A DNA stretch of 64,000 bases, from the NCBI GenBank assembly GCA_015680685.1, contig MNCI01004656.1, positions 980,847 through 1,044,846 of the forward strand. Reading direction: 5' to 3'. The notes under the pieces were generated by a model that saw only the letters and a list, made by a program, of their open reading frames with translations, had not been told where the DNA came from and did not search any database. Shown here in pieces: positions 35,200-47,329 of this stretch. The position numbers and the translations under genes were made by a program. The DNA is from Gnetum montanum (Eukaryota; Streptophyta; Gnetopsida; Gnetales; Gnetaceae). Numbering within the stretch: position 1 is the first letter of the stretch; the number at the start of each line of letters is the position of its first letter.

Positions 35200-35370
35200 T
35201 AATGAAATATTAGCCCAGTGGTAACACTCTTAGCATAGCAAACCCAAGTTAGCTTCAATTCTACTAGGTAGTTCAAAGTTATAAATTTAAAAAAATCATA
35301 AAAAAGAATTCTAAAACTACTTTGATAGATCCAATGAATCTCAGTGGACCTAAGTGAAAATTTTAGTTTA
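35200..35370 (+). repeat. tRNA-derived SINE candidate, copy 2
   Basis: It contains TATTAGCCCAGTGGTAACAC (A-box-like) and AGCTTCAATTCTA (B-box-like). It aligns with the copy at 34198 over the tRNA-like head and into the tail (shared ACAAGTTAT/CAAAGTTATAA and TTTGAAACTA/CTAAAACTA words). Confidence 0.55.
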
Positions 35371-36109
35371 ATTATCTAATTATGCAAAGTTATAAATGCC
35401 CTAATTAAGTATGTAACAAATTGTTAACAAATGGGTTAAGACTTAGTGATAGGTCATGACTCTTTCTTATGAAAATCCTAGAACATGTAGCAAAGAGGTT
35501 CAAATACAACCTGAAATAATGTAGAAGACTTAAAAGTTTGAATAATAAACATACGTAAAGATTAATACAACCATTCATTTGTAGTGACAATAAACTAAGA
35601 AATGATCCAGCTAATAAAAATGAATTAAAATCATCTTTCTAGAGCATTTGGATTGAGTGATCTACAAGTTGTCAAAGATATTATTGGTTAATGGATCCAC
35701 CCTCAGGATAATAAAGAATTCAATCCAACAAAGATAAAACCTTACAAAGATCAAAATATGAGATATTCATCAAATCTAAGATATTTTAGGTTTCTAATTA
35801 AGAAAACTTTTGATACTCAAGGGGATTAAAAACCATAGCATGGACTTCCTGCAAATGATTATCATGCAACTTGAAGAAATGGTAGAGTCACCCTTTAGCT
35901 TGTTGTACAAGTTCCTAGGTGGTTGAATCCTACAATAAATAGAAGAAGAATCCAATACAAAAAAGGTGAGCTATAATGATAAAAATGATATAAAAGATGA
36001 AAAGAAATGTAAAATGATGTACAAAAATCATCATTAGTGGAGTTTTGAGGCTTGGCTACAGTTGTAGAATGAGAGCTTTGGGTAATAGAGGAAACATGAC
36101 TTGAAAGTG

Positions 36110-37039
36110 TGATGAGTGGCGAGGTACCCCTACACTCAACCATACGAAACGAGCATAGCACGCGCGATCCGGTCAAACTCCGCAGACTAAATGCCTAAAC
36201 ACCGCAAGGAACACTTGGGGTTAATTAATCGTTGTCTTCCCAGACTTACTTGTTGTTGTCACGGTGTATGGTTAAGTAAGTCCGAGGTATATGATTTTTT
36301 TGGTATTTTTTGGTTTATCTCCTATGCTAAACGGTGAAGGGTTGAGAGACTAAAACTAATTCTAACTACAGCACTAAGTCCTAGCGTCAGCATCCGTTCC
36401 CACTTGCCGTACACACCCTGAACTGTGCAACTGTGGCTACCAAACGCTAATCGTTACTGGGATTACCACACGTAACGCACGTGCTCGAAGCGGTCGTACT
36501 GAGGCACCTAACTAACCTAAGTGTGACAAGCAGCCGATTCCTTGACTAGCCGTACACATCCGTAGATGCTTGTAATCAAGTCGTACTTGCCCCACATTCT
36601 AGGAGGTAAGGGTGAGAGAATCTAATCCCAATGAGTAGTCGATTCCTTGGCTAGCCGTACACATTCATCAATGCTCGTAACCAAGTCGTACTCATGCTGC
36701 GTTACTAGGAAAGCAATAAATAACGTTAAATAAACCTATCCATGCACTGCAAGGTTTATCCACAAAGCTCATCTTTATTGCCGTACACAACTTGCGTTCA
36801 GGTACAAAGCTGCTCGAATAAAGAACCGTTCACTTGGGGGACTCCTACTGCGGGCACATGGAAAATATTCTATCTCCGGGGTGATCAATCTGCCAGAGCT
36901 TCGCTACTTTAAGCCTAGGATTTCAAATGAGGGGACTGCTGCCTCTTATTTATAGATTTGGCGGCGGACTGCGATATTGTGTACGCGATATCACAGGGAA
37001 TGACAGGATATCGTAGCTTGTGCATATCGTGTCTCATCA
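36110..37039 (-). mobile_element. Solo LTR, family A
   Basis: A complete family A LTR on the minus strand without internal sequence. Its plus-strand edges are TGATGAG and CTCATCA, and it is flanked by a perfect 5-bp target duplication, AAGTG (36105-36109 and 37040-37044). It matches the LTRs at 42922 and 49247 along its whole length, including the AGTACGACTTGATTACGAGC-type repeats and the CGATATCG-rich U3 end. It was formed by recombination between the two LTRs of a full element. Confidence 0.93.
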
Positions 37040-37044
37040 AAGTG

Positions 37045-38080
37045 CATGTGAAAATTGAGAAAAATACAAGCAAAAGGGATGCATTTTTAGTTGTTGAAGT
37101 GAGAGTTAAGATTAGAACATATCAAATTGTAACACCTATATTCTAGAACCCATCACCTTGGTATGTGCATGTTGGTTTAAGCTATGTGTGTGTTGGTTGG
37201 ATATCTAAGGTTATGCTTATGTGATTAGATTTAACTCTTATTTATCATGTCCTTGGTTGATAACATAGTTTTTATTGGTTGGTGTTGTGTAATGTCTAAT
37301 AGTAATAACTCATGCTTTAGGAATGCTTTTGATAACATGTTAATAATGTATAATATATGGCTTGGTTGAAAGGAATTTCACATTCTTGATATTTGATGCA
37401 TTATATGGTTATGCTACTTATATGCTATTGCTCATGATTTTAGTTTTATATGTGCACTATTCTTATTAGGCTTTATAGCTAGGAACCATGATGTTGAGGA
37501 AGCAGCACACATGGAGGATTATTTTCTAGGAATGATGAATGTGATAATATGTTGATTATGTGTATGATGCATACGTTTAATTGTTATTTCATATGATTTG
37601 TTATCATGACATTTTGGACTCCATTACATGCTTTGAAATATGTGTTATTAAACATATTTATTTTATTAAGTTTCCAAGATATTTAGTGGAATAACCCTTG
37701 TGATGAGACAATGGAAATTGTAACTCACACTATATACATCAATGTCCAATTTATAAATTTTATTTAAGTGATGCAAAATGATGTATTTCCAAGTTAACCC
37801 ATCATAATCGAAGGTAATACAGCTAAAATAGTTAATAAGTATCATTAACAAATTTAGCTAAGAGTTAATTAAAACATTATTTACTTCTTCACTGTGTTAA
37901 TGATGACACTATAATAGTGATCTCAGAAAAATGATAATAGTGAACATGATGATAAAGAAATTACGAAAACAGGAAATGAAATTGAAGAGTTTGAATATCT
38001 TTAACAGTCTTCATTAAATTAAATATGAGTTTCTTTTCACAAAGATTGTAAATTCAATTCAGTTATAACTTTCTTGAAAT
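37045..38080. other. AT-rich intergenic DNA
   Basis: No gene, RNA or repeat family recognised. Stops in all frames. Confidence 0.5.
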
Positions 38081-38858
38081 TCATAACACTCGAAGGTTTG
38101 GTAAATTTATCAACAAGCTAATCATTAGCGTTGATCTTGACTTCTAATCCATCATATGATGTTCTTTCAATAAATCCATAATAATATCATCAATATATAG
38201 TAACATTATTACAACCCTTTTTGAGTCCTTTCTATCACATTATGTACCACCTTCATCAAACATTATTTACCATTTTTTGGGAGCTTGATCTAACCTATAA
38301 AATAACGTTTCTACTATGCAAACATAGTTAGGAACCCTTGAATAATCCAGAAAGCCTTTAGGTTGCTATATAAATATTTCTTATTATATATCTTCATTCA
38401 AAAAGCATACTTAATATCAAGTTGATATAATTTTTAATTGCAAGTAGTAGCTTTCAATAAAATATACTCTATAATTAGCTACTTTATATTGGGAGAAAAA
38501 AATTATTTATAGTTGATATCCTTCATTTGTAAAAAGCCTTGAAAAACTAGCTAGGCTTTATATTCTTGCAATGTTTTATTACCTTTTGTTTTACTATGAA
38601 AAACCTATTTGATTACTTTTTAACATTCTTGTCTTTGATAAAGTCTAAATTAGTTTCCATATCTCATTTTTTATTAACATGTTATATTCTCATTTCATTA
38701 CATAATAATAATCTTAATTTTTCATAGCCTCTTATATATTCATGGTTTACTTACTTGAAATATCATTTCTTCTAACTCACTCAAGTGAAAATGATCTTTT
38801 GAAACAAATATTCTCCAATATCTTTGCATTTTCATGGATATTTAACTTATTCTTCAAT
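38080..38858 (-). pseudogene. Ty1/copia reverse transcriptase fragment
   Basis: The reverse complement encodes, with stops, the start of a copia polymerase: EAMKN near 38730, NEIWKLI near 38660, then YKA-LV, a SPNIKVANYRV segment near 38490, CFLNEDI and QPKGFLDYSRVPNYV near 38390-38330, and LDQAPKKW near 38290. Then comes the active-site motif LLYIDDI near 38200 (YIDD for YVDD). It corresponds to the canonical copia order (YKARLVA.G, FSPV, AFLNG.L.EEIYM.QP.GF, LKQ.P..W, YVDD). The right end of the fragment falls at the left boundary of the duplicated unit (38858/38859). Confidence 0.85.
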
Positions 38859-39043
38859 AACATTAAACATCACTAGTTCACCTAAGCTAAATCTCACTAA
38901 CAAACTTTGGTAGTCATTATAATAAAATAATATCAAAATAATATTAAAATTATCAATCTACCATGATCACAAATTAGCCTTAGTGTAACTAGCCCAAATG
39001 GAGGAAAGATATCAAAGTATTGAATATTACACATAAGATCCTA

Positions 39044-41750
39044 ATCCTTGGCTATGTTTGTGATCATAGATGACATCAAAGAGATTGTAGGAAGAAGAAC
39101 CATCCTAACCATGGGAGAAGTGGCCACAAGGGGAAAGGAACCAGTAGCCATAATAGCCCCAAGAAGATGAAGCTAAAACCCATGCCACAAGACCTCTTCA
39201 ACAAGAGCTCAAAGTGGAACATGTTCATTAGATTCCAAGCATAGAAATAGGATAGTCTACGCAAGATGAGGTGCAAAGACCTAGACTAAATTTGAAGGTC
39301 AAATTGACCAAGTCTTGCTTGAGACAAATCCATTCTTAGGAGGTCCAAAGTATTATTCTTCAGGAACTCAATTTTGGTTTCTTCATAGACCTAACATTAG
39401 AAGAGGTAAAGACACAACTACAAGAATCTCACATGTGGCCCATCTTCACTTTTATTGGGGAGTGGTACAAGGGAGAGACTTATCTTTTCTAGAAAAATTA
39501 ATAGGTAGATGGGACCATGAAAATTAAGGACACTTGGGAAACTTTGGCAAAAATTTCTATACAAGCAAACCATGACATCTAAAATGAATGGGTCTAATAA
39601 TGCTATGGAGTGGATTGTAAGTAGTATAGTGCACTCACTACAGCAAAGAGGGCCTACTTCAAGATTACTTCCTACCACCTAAATTAAATGGTGAGGTCAA
39701 GTAGGATCATTGTCCTCTCTACTCGTGCATGTGCCATTCTAAGTGGAAAATTCAATGTCAACCTTCTCTAGCTCGTCTACATGGAGATAGAAAAATGATT
39801 CAATGACAATGAGTATGGGAGGAAGAAACTTCCCTTTCTATGTTTAATAAAAAACTTTGCAATAGGGGAGGAATAGTCCATTATGTGAATGATATGCTTC
39901 ATCATATTCCTACTGCATCTTGGTAGGAGATGATGGAAGACAAGGTACCCATCAAGATGCTTGAAGAGAAGCAACTACTACCACCACCACCTTCTCAAGA
40001 GAAAATGTCAAAGGCTTGTGCAACAATTACATGCATGAGGAAGCTATGTGAGAAACTCCTACAACAGCAATAGGGAGGACATGTGGTGGAAAGCCTTCAG
40101 TGTACTGGGTAGTGTTGACTCACTTCAATGAAGTAACATGAACCATCAACTAGCTAGAAGAGACTACATTCCTATTTTCAACACAAAGGATGCATGTGTT
40201 CACAAGATCAAATTTAGGTGCTTGAGAAGTGACAATGTCCATCCTTAGATAACAATAAGTTCTTGTGGCCAGCATGCTAGACATTGCTACACTCAAAGAC
40301 ATACAAGCATTTGCAGGAGCAAGAAGCATGAAGCCAAGTGCAACCTAACATGAGGAAGTGTTGGAACAGCAAGTGGGAACTACGCAACTAGTTCTATAAA
40401 TCTTTGATCTTTTGGAAGAAATCACTTCTACCCAACTAAAGCTATTGGAGAATAATGATAAGATCCTCATAGAAAACATTCAACTTGAGGCCACCACAAC
40501 CAAAAATTGATGGGGTGTTGCCAAAGTTGTAGAACTGAGAGCCTTTTTGATCAATCCCACCATTCTTAGCTAAGACATTACAAGGGATGAAATATTTTTG
40601 CAACTTCAAAATAAATTGAAAGAGGCTACAAATGCAAAGGAGATGGTAGTGTTTGACTCATCCTTATAAGAGGCTCTTAGCATTAACATTGATAAATATT
40701 TGTTACAAGTCCACAAGGAAAATATAACTTTGATAAGAGACATTCACCACCTACAAAATGTTAAGGAACAAAAGGATCAAATGGTCAAGTTTGTGAGAGA
40801 GCAACAGGAGAAGTTGGCCAAGGTGAACATGGATCTATGGAGGTTGGTAGTAAAGAACTGTACTCTCTCAATAAATGAAGTCTTTGCACTTCGCTAGAAA
40901 ATAACCATTGAGGTAGTTTCAAAGAAGAATGAGGCCTTGAAATTTGAACAAGTGAAGAATCATCAAAAGGACCAAGTTGGGCTTCTTAAGAAGTTAAACA
41001 AAAAGGAAATTCAGTTGGCCAAGGTGAAGATGAACAAGGCCTTACAATAACTCCATCAAAAAGGTAATGTATGGCAACCCATCTTTAATGGATTAAATGC
41101 CTACAACATGGTGGAGATACATCTAAAGGAGTTGGAAATTGAGAAGATGATGAAGTGCATGAAGTTAGCCAACATCCATTATGCAAACATGGTGATGTTG
41201 AAAACTAGTAGGCAATGATCAAAGTTAGAAAATCAAGTGGCCATCGCATATCTCCTTTATGAGGTTGAGTTCAAGCATTAAAAAGACACTAAGAAGGAGC
41301 TAGAAATAGCTAATCTAGAGCTTGAAGTTCTCACGAGCTAGTTTATAGACTAGCCAGCGATTGTTGAGAACTTGGTTAGATGAATGAATGACTACCATGA
41401 GGTGTAGAACATCATCAAGACATTTGATGTTAAGCATAAATAATTCACAGTATGGTTCATTAATACCAAGGAACTATTCCCAATAATGTCCTATCCTTGG
41501 GATGTCCCCATACTAGCCCACATTGGTGACACCGTGTGGACTATGTATGATCCCCAAAGTAAGGAGGAAAAGATGAAGGCATTACTAGATGCCTTTTGCC
41601 TTTCACTTGAAGCAGTAGCTATAGTAGGATAGCTGCAAGCATCACATCAACCTCAACCATGACTATCATAGATGCTAGAGGTTGGAGAAGGTCTTTCAGC
41701 ACCCTAAGAACCTCTGCCTCTTGGCACTATATGATCTTCTCTTCATCTTC
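39044..41750 (+). pseudogene. Extra ORF upstream of family B LTR, broken, copy 2
   Basis: Paralogue of the region 19280-22080. It holds the same order: an N-terminal half, a Pro-rich patch with CCACCACCACC near 39980, and a Lys/Glu/Leu-rich half. The best open stretch, 40700-40897, contains QKDQMVKFVREQQEKLAKVN, where copy 1 has several stops. Copy 2 carries its own stops and indels, so neither copy is intact. A consensus of genomic copies would show whether this encodes a coiled-coil protein of a retroelement. No known enzymatic motif. Confidence 0.55.
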
Positions 41751-41946
41751 AACTATTAGAGGATTCCAGCTATCCAATCTTGTAAGGGTGTTCAATTTTT
41801 CCCCTCAAACATCCATTTTTATAATTTTTTCAATTCCGTACAATCTGCCATAGTTAGTCCATGATTTCATACCTTTGCAATTTTGTAATAATATTGATCC
41901 TACTTTTGTTGACTCAAGGATGAGTTTTCAGTTAGTTGTGGGGGTA

Positions 41947-42809
41947 TGATAAATCACTCAATGGGTTACAGTGACGAGCATGCATCAACATAGCCCCATC
42001 GACATATCCCCATCAATGCATGGGTAGATGCATCAATGTAGTATATATCTTTGCCTATATAAATGAGATTACTCACCATGTTTATGGCACATTAAGTCAA
42101 TATAGTAGCCAAGTTTTTGTAGTTTTGTTCTACCTAAGTTAAATATTTTCCAGTTGCTTGCAGTAGGACTTTAGGGATTGTACAAATCCTTATTTGAACA
42201 TTAATGTACTTGAACACTTGGATGTACTAGTAATAAAGATGAGATTCTTGGAACTACTCGCATCACTTAAGAATAGTTTGATGTTTCCATTCATGCACTT
42301 TATTATTTATGCATTTTACAATCATGTGTTTAGATACTTAATATGCGTAATAATCACATTCAAGAACAACTTCCTTGAACATATTGTTACTGCTTGGCAA
42401 TCCTAGTGGTGTTATCGCTTGGTCCACCCATTAGCCTAACATTTGGTAACCTAGTAGCATTCCTAAAGAGTTCAAGATGTGCACAAAAGGTGGCCCTAGA
42501 TGCTTATGTTAGGATAATTAGATTAAGACATTAGGTAGTTAATTAGTTAAATCAAAATTAATTACTTTTTTTCACACTTAGACTAAATAAAATAAAATAT
42601 AAAATCAATAAAAATCATGTACCTTGCCTTATACTTAACGATACACTTGCACTCCCACAAGTGAAGCTAAGAAAAAAATGATCACATCTTTAAGTCATTA
42701 CCTTTCCTATTAGGCATTTAGGAGCTAAATTTCATGGAATTTAATCAGATTGCTTGTTCAACGATTGTCACTTGTATGGTTGGGCATAGGGACTACTTGT
42801 CGCTCATCA
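41947..42809 (+). repeat. LTR, family B (in copy 2)
   Basis: It starts TGATAAATCAC after GTGGGGGTATGA (a better preserved purine-rich priming tract than in copy 1) and ends GCTCATCA. It is collinear with 22299-23155. Confidence 0.8.
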
Positions 42810-42921
42810 AAGATTATCAGTTTAATTAATAGAAAACATTTGTTAGATTGGGAATAAGGACTATATTTATTGGTTTTAAATAATGTTAATTAATATCTAA
42901 AATCAAGTAATGGACCCTCAA

Positions 42922-43917
42922 TGATAAGACATGATTCGCATAAGTCGCGATATCACATACATGATATTGTAGCAGCTGCGATATCGCGTCGTCCCCTACA
43001 ATATCATATACACGATATCATGGTTCGTTGCCATATCTATAAATAAGAGGCGGCACTCCCCTTATTTGCCATCCTAGGCTAGAAGTAGGGAAACTTTGGA
43101 AGATTGATCACTCCAGAGATATAATATATTCCATGTGCTTGCAGTAGGAGTCCCCAAGTGAATAGATCTTTATTTGAGCAACATTGTACCTGAACGCAAG
43201 ATGAATACAGCAATAAAGATGAGCTTTGTGGATAATCCTTGAAGTGCATGGAATAGGATTTATTACTTGTTATTTATTACCTTGCAGTAGCGCGGCATGA
43301 GTACGACTTGATTACGAGCATTTACGGATGTGTACGGCTAATCAAGGAATTGGCTGCTCATCGTGATTAGATTCTCTCACCCTCAACTCCTAGAATGAGG
43401 AATGAGTACAAATTGATTACGAGCATCTAAGGATGTGTACGGCTAGTCAAGGAATGGATGCTCATTAGACTTAGGCTAGAGAGCTTCCTCAACCCCTTCC
43501 TCCTAGTTAGGTGCCTCAGTACGACCACTTTGAGCATGTGCGTTATGCGTGGTGATTCTAGTGACGATTAGCATTTGGTAGCCGTGGTTGCATCGGTTCA
43601 AGGTGTGTACGGTAAGTGGGAACGAATGCTGACGCTAGGTAATTTAGACATAGTCATTAGTTAGAGTTAGTTAGTTTCTCAACCCTTCACCTCAATAGCA
43701 TAGAAGACATAAAACATAAAAGATTATAAAAATCATATACCTTGGACTTACTTAACCATACACCGTGATAACTACAAGTAAGTTTGGGAAGACAATGAAT
43801 GATTAACCCCAAGTGTTTCATGGGACGTGTAGGCATTTAGTCTATGGAGTTCGACCGGATTGTGCTTGCTACGCTCGTTTCGTATGGTTGAGTGTAGGGG
43901 TACCTCGCCACTCATCA
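42922..43917 (+). repeat. 5' LTR, family A
   Basis: Starts TGATAAGACATG, ends CTCATCA. U3 contains several CGATATCG-type palindromes (for example GCGATATCGC at 42978). A TATA box CTATAAATA follows near 43040. The 3' half has two ~60-bp units with GTACGACTTGATTACGAGC/GTACAAATTGATTACGAGC and GGATGTGTACGGCTA. Confidence 0.93.
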
Positions 43918-43936
43918 TTGGCGCCGTTGCCAGGGA
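43918..43936 (+). other. Primer-binding site
   Basis: TTGGCGCCGTTGCCAGGGA begins right after the LTR. This is the classic TGGCGCCGTTGCC(G)GGGA site of plant gypsy (Athila/Tat-type) elements. Confidence 0.9.
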
Positions 43937-44061
43937 CTAACTATTTGTGCGCCGAATAGAACATAAAGGATATCACTCACATCGTTGGGAGCCTAAACGA
44001 ACCTTCAAGTTAATTAATTAAACAAGAATTTATATAACGGTAAATTAGCACATTGATAAAA

Positions 44062-45530
44062 ATGCCTTCTTCTGATAAGAGCAACTCACCACCTAAGGAC
44101 CATACACAAGACAGTCGGCAACATAAAACACATAGCCGAAATCAGCCAAGTCCTAAACAATATAAGGTAGTTTATACTCATCCCGATGAGTATATTCCAA
44201 ACTTTACTTTTATCCTCCATCAAGAAGAACAGCTACGATGGAGGGATTTGCAAGGTAACATTGTGTTACCCCCAGATAGATCAGTCCCTAACATGCTCTT
44301 CTGTGCTTTGGCACAGATTGGCATGACAGAATTATACGCTAAATACGTTGCGGAAGATTTTAACATGAGGTATTATTATCTCATTGATGCCCAATGTATG
44401 AGGGACTTAAGGTAGGAAAGTCGACATACTTTTCTGAAGGGAAAAGCCCCACATGTCCTTAGCGAAATAGGAGATGAGGAACCCCTTATCACGGGTTCTT
44501 TAACAAATGATGTTCCCCCTCCTAACGATGGTGAGGAGGTTGGGTATCAGAACCTAAGATCAATGATACATATCCCTAGTTTTGATGCCCATGAACACCA
44601 ATTGTTCATAGAGGGAACAACCACTCATGCTAAGGATGAGCACTTAGATCGTCACCACGATTGGGGATGTAGCATCTGAAGAGAAGGCAAGAAACATTGT
44701 CATGGAGATGGTTCCCCTTCTTCTTCTCCTTCATCCCATCACTCACCCTCTCCTTCCACATCTGGGCGTAGCCATCATGAACATAAAGGTGAGGATAAAG
44801 GTAGGAAAAATGAAAGACCTCGATGGGAAAGTCGAGAGAGAGGACAAGGGCAAGGACATAGGGAGAGTAGGGAATAACGAAGACATCACAAGCGTCATGA
44901 AAGAGATGATCATGATGAGCCCCTACTCACAACCCGAAGTATTCTTGACATAATAGAGGCAGTTAGGATTCCTACAAGGCATTTAAAAGATAGTCAGATC
45001 AAACGTTTAGACATGAACAATATCCCACGATTTGAAGTAGGATACAACGTAGATCTGCAAAATCATATATAAGCATTCCACGATGCCTGTGCCTTGCAGA
45101 ATATAGAAAATGAGTGGCAGAAACTTAAGTTGTTTCCTAGGACACTCACCAAGGAAGTAGAGAGATGGTACTAGTCCTTAGAACCGAAAACCATCAGGAG
45201 GTGGAGTACGATGTTAGAACTGTTCAACGATAAGTATCAAACGTACTCTAAAGTGTCTAATTTACGTAAGCAGATCCAAGGATGGAAACAAGGTCATCGT
45301 GAACTCTTGGATGCTGCCATGGGCCACTACTACACATTGTTACATCGTTGCCCAGGCCATGGGTACGCTCAGAGGGATCAACTTTGCCACATCGTGGATG
45401 GGCTAAGGCATGAAATTAGAAGAACCCTAGGAACTTATGCCCAAGGGAGACTCACAACTTAGAGCCCATAAAGTACATAGCTTGTTGGAACAAGTAGCAA
45501 AAGAAGAAGGTGAGCTATGAAAAAGGGAAA
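44062..45530 (+). pseudogene. Retrotransposon gag (family A)
   Basis: Capsid polyprotein of the family A element. The ATG at 44062 opens a leader of about 117 residues with a compact, non-repetitive segment (HPDEYIPNFTFIL, then EEQLRWRDLQGNIVLPPD, then ALAQIGMTELYAKYVAEDF) that ends in a TAG. Then comes a Ser/His-rich and Arg/Asp/Glu-rich linker (about 44700-44930), and the Retrotrans_gag core at about 45010-45460 with IPRFEVGYNVDLQNH, WQKLKLFPRTLTKE, WSTMLELFNDKYQT and VSNLRKQIQGWKQGHRE. The core matches 11690-12240. A few stops interrupt it, and leader and core share a frame (stops aside). No CCHC knuckle was seen. Confidence 0.85.
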
Positions 45531-46520
45531 GTGCGGAAGAATACAACCATGATCCCTCCCTTTGAAAGAAGGGAGTGAAATTTTGTGATGAGGAGGATGA
45601 GTCACCACTCGAAGAGTTGGTGAGCTAGAAAACCTTGCCGATCCAAAAATTAACTACTGAAGAATCGGCTAAGATGGAACAATTGTGTGATTCTTTAGAC
45701 TCCAGACTTGAAAGTGTCTTGAAAATTGTAGAGGAGTCTAAGGAGGAATGAAGTAGTGACAAAGGTAAGACAAAGCGGAGAGATTCAGGCCCTGCATATA
45801 ACAAGCGGACTCTGACATAGATGATGATGGTGGATGTGAGATCTACCACTATTACCATCCTAAGGGATGTTGTCCAATTATCTCACATCTATAGGAGTTT
45901 GGGGTGTATGCACTAAATCCAAGACTTAACCAACGACAAACACCTCACAGGTTACCTTATCCACAAGGTAACCCAAGGCAGTTCCACCAACTACTAATGT
46001 ATTATCCAAGTGGAACTCCACCACAACCCATTAGATAGATCAGTATTGGAAATACCCACAGTCATGGGGGATGCCACCACAAACACAACAGTACCCTTAT
46101 CGGCAACCCAATTGTTATGGTTATTATGTGTAGCAGTCGGTTTCTCTAGGTGACTCTATGGGTCACACAACTCTCCAAAGTTACTACCAAGTTCGGGAGT
46201 ATTTTAGGAGGACTCCTTATCCTCTGGAAGACATATCACACTCATCCCATCCTCAAACTCCATCCGCACCTCTTCCACTTGTAGTTCCCACAACACTTCC
46301 AGCTCCAACAATGCAAGGGGAACTTCCTCCTCAACTGCAGCAACGTCACGCTGTGAGAGCTGTAAATATTCAACCTGCTGCTAGTTCTGACAACTATAAA
46401 AAGAGAAGACCTTACTTCATAACCAAAAGCCTAGACAAACTCTCACAACAACAAGCGGTTGAACCCATGTACACTTCTCCACCATCTAACACTTCGGAGC
46501 ACCCTTCCATCCAAAATTAG
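45531..46520 (+). pseudogene. Gag C-terminal Pro/Gln-rich linker (family A)
   Basis: It connects gag and protease. An open stretch at 46158-46520 is rich in Pro, Ser and Gln (HSSHPQTPSAPLPLVVPTTL) and ends in a single TAG (46518-46520), after which the protease continues in the same frame. Upstream, 45531-46157 has several stops. Confidence 0.7.
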
Positions 46521-46526
46521 AGCTTA

Positions 46527-47075
46527 ATGCATACAGTTATGTTAACACATACTATAATCGATTGGATTAAGGTAGGCCACCTTCCCAAGAAACTAAGTTA
46601 CCTTGGGAGTCCCTTAATCTACCTTCAAGTCGCTGAAAATGAACCACATAGGGCTCTTCTTGACTTAGGTTCTAGAGTCAACATAATTTCACGAGAGATG
46701 TATCACGCCTGGAACCTACCCCAACTTAAGAAGAGCAACATTCAACTAGAGCTGGCAGGCCAGTCCATCACCATTCCCTTGGGATTGGTGGAGGACATCA
46801 TTACCATTGTGTGTGGTTGGCCTTACCCAGCTGATTTTCTGGTGATTGAAGTGAACAACAATAAAGGGGACTTCCCAATTATAATGGGAAGGGCATGGCT
46901 AAGTACAGTAGACACATGCCTTAGGATCCGTGATCTTTCCTTGGAAATTTCTAAGATAAAAATTTATGGAAAGATCAAGAAGAGGAAAGTTCCATGCATC
47001 ACATACATTGATTCATCGGGTGATGACTATTTGAGAAAATGCCTCCATGCAATAGATATGCCCTTGAAACTTTGA
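46527..47075 (+). pseudogene. Aspartic protease of family A element
   Basis: Retropepsin-like domain, open for 182 codons. The active-site motif ALLDLGSRVNIIS (about 46655-46690) matches the DLGASVN form of plant gypsy proteases. VIEVNNNKGDFPIIMGRAWL (about 46844-46905) is the conserved second half (usually PIILGRPFL). The frame is continuous with the Pro-rich linker upstream apart from one TAG, so gag and protease were once one polyprotein. It looks intact but stands alone: the following ~250 bp have no reverse transcriptase, and the 3' non-coding region begins at 47330. The paralogue at the left window edge (60-590) is more decayed. Confidence 0.85.
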
Positions 47076-47329
47076 AACAAAGATGCTTGTATGTAGCAAC
47101 CACACCACCAGTAGTAGACACCCCGTGGTTGATAGCTACTTAAAGGAGCAACCAAATATGCATGGAATGAACTGAGGAAACCTATGCCCATAACGAAAGC
47201 ATATACACATTGGAATATGAGCGTCGCCAACTTCCACCCCTTAATCTAAGATCATCAATTGGGAGAAGTTGGAAACTTCTTAGAAATTCAAATAGACGCT
47301 CATTATTTCGGATCTCTTCCTTACCACTC

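Larger units (their letters stand above)
33520..36104. other. Intergenic DNA with SINE-like repeats
   Basis: AT-rich with no supported gene. It contains two tRNA-derived SINE candidates (listed separately). The rest has no recognised element. Confidence 0.6.
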
